Below, piece after piece: positions 59,648-64,000 of a stretch of DNA of 64,000 nt. Every line of letters starts with the position of its first letter. The first letter of the stretch is position 1. This DNA comes from Bacteroidota bacterium (GTDB lineage Bacteria > Bacteroidota > Bacteroidia > Flavobacteriales > Weeksellaceae). Below the pieces are notes generated by a model. The model did not search any database. It saw only the letters and a list, made by a program, of their open reading frames with translations, and was not told the origin of the DNA. The position numbers were made by a program, and so were the translations under genes. The stretch is from positions 124,001 through 188,000 of the forward strand of contig JAEXAR010000001.1 of NCBI GenBank assembly GCA_023394415.1, written 5' to 3'.

Positions 59648-62500
59648 ATGTTCTACGACCATCAGCAGATTGACCAAAAGTGGCAAAAATACTGGGAAGA
59701 TCACCAGACCTATAAAACTTCAAACAATACTTCAAAACCAAAATTTTACGTCCTCGATATGTTTCCGTATCCTTCTGGTGCAGGTTTACATGTTGGGCAT
59801 CCCTTAGGTTATATTGCTTCGGATATTTATGCAAGGTACAAAAGGCATCAAGGTTTCAATGTCTTGCATCCAATAGGATATGATTCATTTGGGCTTCCGG
59901 CAGAGCAGTATGCTATCCAAACGGGGCAGCATCCTGCAATAACGACAGAACAAAACATCAACCGCTATGAAGAGCAGATGCGTAGAATCGGTTTTTCTTT
60001 CGATTGGAGTAGAGAGGTAAGAACATCGGATCCTTCATATTACAAGTGGACACAATGGATTTTTATTGAATTGTTTCATTCTTGGTATAATAAATCAAGG
60101 GATAAAGCAGAGCCAATTTCCTCATTAATAAAGCATTTTGAAGAAAACGGAACCGAAAATTTAGAGGTTGAGCAAACAGAGCAGTTAGATTTTACCGCAG
60201 AAGAATGGAAAAATTCTTCCGAAGATGATAAGCAAGATATTCTTTTGAATTACAGGCTCGCATATCGTGCAGAAACTACAGTAAATTGGTGTCCGGCTTT
60301 AGGAACTGTGCTTGCCAACGATGAGGTGAAAGATGGTAAGTCTGAACGTGGCGGTTACCCTGTTTTTCAGAAAAAAATGATGCAGTGGAGTATGCGTATT
60401 ACAGCTTATTCTGAAAGACTTTTGCAAGGCTTAAATCAAATCGATTGGCCACAACCTTTGAAGGATTCTCAGGAATATTGGATTGGGAAATCCCAAGGAG
60501 CTGCTGTGAAATTTTTAGTTGATAATTCTCGTATGTCGGTTGATGGAAATTTGGATAACCAACAATCAATAACCGATAACCATATTGAAGTTTTCACCAC
60601 GCGTCCTGATACCATTTTTGGGGCAACATTTATGGTTCTTGCACCTGAAAATCCTTTGGTTGAAAAACTGACAACTGCTGAGCAGAAATCTGAGATTGAA
60701 AATTATATCGAAGACACCTCAAAGAAAACAGAACGTGATAGGATGACTGATGTGAAGAACGTTAGTGGAGCCTTTACCGGAAGTTATGCAGTAAATCCAT
60801 TTACCAATGAAAATATTCCGATTTATATCTCAGATTATGTTTTGATGGGATATGGAACTGGAGCAGTAATGGCGGTTCCAGCTCATGATGAGCGTGACCA
60901 TCGTTTTGCTAAAAAGTTCGGCTTGGATATCGTGAATGTTATTAAAAATGATAAAGATATTCAGGAAGAATCTTATGATTCAAAAGATTCAGTGTGCGTT
61001 AATTCAGATTTTCTTGATGGATTGAATTATGATGAAGCCAAATCAAAAATCATCACTGAAATAGAAAACAGAGGCATTGGACACGGAACAACCAAATACC
61101 GCCAACGCGATGCTATTTTTTCAAGACAAAGATATTGGGGAGAGCCGGTTCCAGTTTATTACAAAAATGAAATGCCTTATACGCTTCCTTTATCAGCTTT
61201 ACCTTTGGAGCTTCCGGAAGTTGAAAAATATTTGCCAACTGAAGATGGTGATCCACCATTAGGAAATGCTAAAAATTTTGCTTGGGATGAGGAAAATCAA
61301 AAAATTTGCTCAATAGATCTTATTGATAATGAAAAGGTGTTTCCTCTTGAGCTTTCCACAATGCCAGGTTGGGCTGGAAGTTCTTGGTATTTTTTAAGAT
61401 ATATGGATCCTAAGAATGATGGTGAATTTGTCTCAAAAGAGGCTTCAGATTATTGGGGGCAAGTTGATTTGTATATCGGCGGTAGCGAACACGCAACAGG
61501 ACACTTACTTTATTCCCGTTTTTGGAATATGTTTTTGAAAGACAGAGGTTATATTGAGCAGGAAGAACCTTTCAAAAAATTGATTAATCAAGGAATGATT
61601 CTCGGGATGAGTGCGTTTGCTTTCAGGATTGATGGAACTAACACTTTTGTATCAAAAAATTTGGCTCCAAACTATAAAACTCAAAAAATACATGTTGATG
61701 TTTCCTTATTAAAAGGAGATGATTTGGATATAGAAAAATTCAAACTTTGGAGACCTGAATTTAATGATGCAGAATTTATACTTGAAGAAGGTAAATATAT
61801 CACAGAACGAGAAGTTGAAAAAATGTCCAAATCCAAATACAATGTCGTTAATCCTGATGATATTTGTGAAGAGTATGGTGCAGATTGTCTTCGTCTTTAC
61901 GAGATGTTTTTGGGTCCGTTGGAGCAAAGTAAACCTTGGAATACGCAAGGTCTTTCCGGAGTTTATGGTTTCTTGAAGAAGTTTTACAATTTGTATTTCG
62001 ATGGGGATGCTGTTTCAATTTCTGAAGAAGAACCAACTAAGGAAGAATATAAAATCCTTCATACTTTAATTAAGAAAGTGTTTTATGATTTAGAGAATTT
62101 TTCATTTAATACTTCTGTTTCATCATTTATGATAGCGGTAAATGAGTTGCAAAAATTGAAATGCAACAAAAGAAAAATTCTAGAGCCACTTGCAGTAACA
62201 GTTTCACCTTATGCACCTCACCTTTGTGAAGAATTGTGGAGCGTTTTAGGACACCCTGAATCGATAGAATTTCAGCCTTTCCCTGAACTTAACGAAACTT
62301 ATCTTGTTGAAGATGAAATAGATTATCCTGTAAGTTTTAACGGTAAGATGAGATTTAAGTTGTCTCTTTCTGCTGATTTGGATGTAAAACAGATAGAGGA
62401 AGCTGCCCTTAATGATGAGAGAACTGTAAAGCAACTCGAGGGAAATTCACCTAAAAAAGTGATTATCGTTCCGAAAAAAATTATTAATATTGTAATCTGA
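59648..62500 (+). CDS. leuS: Leucyl-tRNA synthetase
   Basis: A 950-residue class I aminoacyl-tRNA synthetase. The HIGH motif is in YPSGAGLHVGHPLGYIASDI (about 43-46), the KMSKS motif is in REVEKMSKSKYNVVNPDDI (about 724), and the editing domain contains FTTRPDTIFGATFMVLAPEN (about 316) and GTGAVMAVPAHDERDHRFA. WGGSEHATGHLLYSRFW-like IGGSEHATGHLLYSRFW lies before KMSKS. The length suits LeuRS with Bacteroidota-type inserts. It is a single-gene unit. Confidence 0.97.
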   Translation: MFYDHQQIDQKWQKYWEDHQTYKTSNNTSKPKFYVLDMFPYPSGAGLHVGHPLGYIASDIYARYKRHQGFNVLHPIGYDSFGLPAEQYAIQTGQHPAITTEQNINRYEEQMRRIGFSFDWSREVRTSDPSYYKWTQWIFIELFHSWYNKSRDKAEPISSLIKHFEENGTENLEVEQTEQLDFTAEEWKNSSEDDKQDILLNYRLAYRAETTVNWCPALGTVLANDEVKDGKSERGGYPVFQKKMMQWSMRITAYSERLLQGLNQIDWPQPLKDSQEYWIGKSQGAAVKFLVDNSRMSVDGNLDNQQSITDNHIEVFTTRPDTIFGATFMVLAPENPLVEKLTTAEQKSEIENYIEDTSKKTERDRMTDVKNVSGAFTGSYAVNPFTNENIPIYISDYVLMGYGTGAVMAVPAHDERDHRFAKKFGLDIVNVIKNDKDIQEESYDSKDSVCVNSDFLDGLNYDEAKSKIITEIENRGIGHGTTKYRQRDAIFSRQRYWGEPVPVYYKNEMPYTLPLSALPLELPEVEKYLPTEDGDPPLGNAKNFAWDEENQKICSIDLIDNEKVFPLELSTMPGWAGSSWYFLRYMDPKNDGEFVSKEASDYWGQVDLYIGGSEHATGHLLYSRFWNMFLKDRGYIEQEEPFKKLINQGMILGMSAFAFRIDGTNTFVSKNLAPNYKTQKIHVDVSLLKGDDLDIEKFKLWRPEFNDAEFILEEGKYITEREVEKMSKSKYNVVNPDDICEEYGADCLRLYEMFLGPLEQSKPWNTQGLSGVYGFLKKFYNLYFDGDAVSISEEEPTKEEYKILHTLIKKVFYDLENFSFNTSVSSFMIAVNELQKLKCNKRKILEPLAVTVSPYAPHLCEELWSVLGHPESIEFQPFPELNETYLVEDEIDYPVSFNGKMRFKLSLSADLDVKQIEEAALNDERTVKQLEGNSPKKVIIVPKKIINIVI

Positions 62501-62759
62501 TTTTGCGATTTATATAAAAATTTAATTTCAGAATTGATAAAAAAACATCTCATTTTTTTCAAATATTCAAGAGATTATCGCAAATTGGAAAATATAGTTA
62601 AAAATTAAAAAAATAATTGTTAAATTACCAATATTAACAAGGCTTAACGCAGAGAAAATTTTGCTTAAGAATCTTTTAAGGTCTTGCATAATACAAATTT
62701 TAACCTTTATTTTACGGCTCGAAAAAATTGAAAAAATAACAATTATAATTTAGTTTAAT
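62501..62759. other. Intergenic region between leuS and the exbB-like gene
   Basis: About 259 very AT-rich bases, presumably with the promoter of the proton-channel operon. No RNA, ORF or clear -7 box could be supported, and there is no strong hairpin after leuS. Confidence 0.5.
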
Positions 62760-63629
62760 ATGGAAATGAATGTTTCAAACACAGAGGAGCAAGTAGTTGC
62801 TAGAAAGTCGGGAGGTCTTAATCCTGCAATCATTTTACCAATTCTTTTATTAATTGGTTTCCTAATTTATTATTTCGTTCTTGGTAATCCCGGAAACTTC
62901 AAGGAGGATGCCAGAATCGCTGGAAAGGCTTCTGTAGCTATGGCTGATATACCTACAAAAGAGCTTCACCCTGAATCTTTCATGGGAATTATCTACATGG
63001 GTGGTATCATCGTACCTATCCTTATCACTTTCATGATTACGGTAATCGTGTTCTCAATTGAGCGTTTTATCGTTCTTGGGAGAGCAAAAGGTAACGGTAA
63101 CTTGGATAACTTCGTACTAAAAGTAAGAAGCTTACTAAACCAAAACAGAATTGATGAAGCAATCGAAGAGTGCGACAGACAAAGAGGTACTGTAGGTAAC
63201 GTAGTAAAAGAAGGTCTTACAACTTATAAAGTTTTAGCAAACGATTCTTCAATGGATAAAGAACAGAAAATGGCTGCTCTTAACAAGTCTATCGAAGAAG
63301 CTACAACTCTTGAAATGCCAATGCTTGAGAAAAACATGATGATTCTTTCAACACTTGGTACAGTAGCAACATTAGTAGCACTATTAGGAACGGTAATCGG
63401 GATGATTAAGGCGTTCTTCGCATTAGGTTCTGGTGGTGGTACTCCGGATTCAGCAGCTTTATCTATCGGTATTTCTGAAGCTCTTGTAAATACAGCTTTA
63501 GGTATTGGTACTTCAGCTATTGCGATTATCCTTTACAACTTCTTTACATCAAAAATCGACGGATTGACTTATAAGATTGATGAAATCGCAATGTCTATCC
63601 AACAGTCTTTCGCTGAATTCAACAGATAA
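62760..63629 (+). CDS. exbB: MotA/TolQ/ExbB proton-channel family protein
   Basis: A 289-residue membrane protein. Helices are at about 23-42 (ILPILLLIGFLIYYFVLG), 77-102 (GIIVPILITFMITVIVFSIE), 198-220 (MMILSTLGTVATLVALLGTV) and 240-265 (EALVNTALGIGTSAIAIILY). The TolQ/ExbB pattern includes TLGTVATLVALLGTVIGMIK with the conserved Thr and Gly-rich helix contacts. With the ExbD that follows 58 bases later it forms the proton-driven motor that energises TonB-dependent transport, for which this window has several receptors. Confidence 0.92.
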   Translation: MEMNVSNTEEQVVARKSGGLNPAIILPILLLIGFLIYYFVLGNPGNFKEDARIAGKASVAMADIPTKELHPESFMGIIYMGGIIVPILITFMITVIVFSIERFIVLGRAKGNGNLDNFVLKVRSLLNQNRIDEAIEECDRQRGTVGNVVKEGLTTYKVLANDSSMDKEQKMAALNKSIEEATTLEMPMLEKNMMILSTLGTVATLVALLGTVIGMIKAFFALGSGGGTPDSAALSIGISEALVNTALGIGTSAIAIILYNFFTSKIDGLTYKIDEIAMSIQQSFAEFNR

Positions 63630-63687
63630 TTTTCGGCAAGAGATTTGTATTTTTCAAAAGAAGTTTAATAAAAAATAATAGTAAATA

Positions 63688-64000
63688 ATGGCGAGAGTCA
63701 AACCAAAAAGACACCCTGTAGTTGTAGACATGACTGCGATGTGTGACGTTGCATGGTTACTTCTTACATTCTTTATCTTAACCACACAGTTTAAGAAACC
63801 GGATGTAGAGACCATCAAACCGCCATCTTCCATATCAGAAAAGCTTTTACCGGATGCAAGTCTTATGACAATTGATGCAACCAAAGACGGTAAATTCTAT
63901 TTCTTACCTGTAGATAATGGTTCAGAAAGACTTCAGTTGCTTGATAACATGGCTAAGAAGTATAATATGACCTTTACAGATCAGGAAAAAGCAGCATTTA
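63688..64000 (+). CDS. exbD: ExbD-type biopolymer transport protein (cut by window end)
   Basis: At least 104 codons from ATG at 63688: MARVKPKRHPVVVDMTAMCD, then VAWLLLTFFILTTQFKKPDV, and the periplasmic start ETIKPPSSISEKLLPDASLM. The single membrane helix carries the conserved Asp (MCDVAW). It is the likely partner of the ExbB-like protein 58 bases upstream. The 3' end lies outside the window. Confidence 0.9.
   Translation, partial: MARVKPKRHPVVVDMTAMCDVAWLLLTFFILTTQFKKPDVETIKPPSSISEKLLPDASLMTIDATKDGKFYFLPVDNGSERLQLLDNMAKKYNMTFTDQEKAAF

Noticed and set aside
1..64000. CRISPR arrays, tRNA and rRNA genes
   Set aside because: No regularly spaced repeats, no tRNA T-loop-like sequences in a cloverleaf context and no rRNA stretches were found.

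Overview
The window is a low-GC, AT-rich bacterial chromosome segment that looks like a member of the Flavobacteriia, most likely the Chryseobacterium/Weeksellaceae group (inference). Supporting signs are TonB-dependent receptors, a type IX secretion (T9SS) C-terminal sorting domain, Bacteroidota-type promoters (TTG, 19 bases, TAnnTTTG), Elizabethkingia-like glycosylasparaginase, DUF177-rpmF-accB-accC gene order, and many small lipoproteins. No rRNA, tRNA, CRISPR array or prophage was seen. One intact insertion sequence (IS1595 type) is present.

Layout. 0.3-2.5 kb: outer-membrane beta-barrel protein. 2.6-7.5 kb: two guanidino-modifying enzymes (CtlX and an amidinotransferase-fold protein) enclose a decayed glycoprotein-glycan locus; glycosylasparaginase and CutC are intact, but a GH20 hexosaminidase, a GH2 mannosidase and a GxxExxY gene are reduced to remnants. 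7.6-9.8 kb: HAD phosphatase, a 44-residue ORF, ECF sigma factor, secreted protein. 9.9-16.7 kb: MetK, the OxyR/catalase divergon, crotonase, dCMP deaminase, XerD, NUDIX. 16.7-22.5 kb (minus): heme-binding protein, Ig-like lipoprotein, serine hydrolase, hydroxyacid dehydrogenase, thioesterase, HU-like/CCDC81-type protein. 22.5-26.6 kb: T9SS cargo gene followed in frame by an orphan second sorting domain, a TonB receptor under a TPP riboswitch, and a WG-repeat protein. 26.7-30.9 kb: aconitase, the IS element, and a glycosyltransferase whose start abuts the IS. 31-36.3 kb (minus): pdxA, DUF177, rpmF, accB, accC, rocD.

36.4-42.1 kb: riboflavin synthase, orphan NtrY-like histidine kinase, TrmN6, FtsE, L34, NrnA-like phosphoesterase. 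42.1-46.1 kb: small genes, two of them (DUF1304, rhodanese lipoprotein) carrying single-base frameshifts, plus a YeiH transporter and an ExbD. 46.4-52.3 kb: DsbD, TilS, OmpA lipoprotein, O-methyltransferase, NlpC/P60 peptidase. 52.3-59.5 kb: a surface-glycan cluster (two GT2-like enzymes, an unrecognised enzyme, a Stealth phosphotransferase, a GT4, KdtA, and an opposing GT2), probably for the LPS core or outer oligosaccharide. 59.6 kb to the end: LeuS and the start of an ExbB-ExbD proton-channel operon, cut by the window edge.

No wholly new multi-gene system stands out. The most interesting signals are the in-frame orphan T9SS sorting domain behind a stop codon, the two glycosidase genes that kept both ends and lost their middles, the 44-residue ORF downstream of the ECF sigma factor, and two terminator-like hairpins that merge with the start codon of the next gene.
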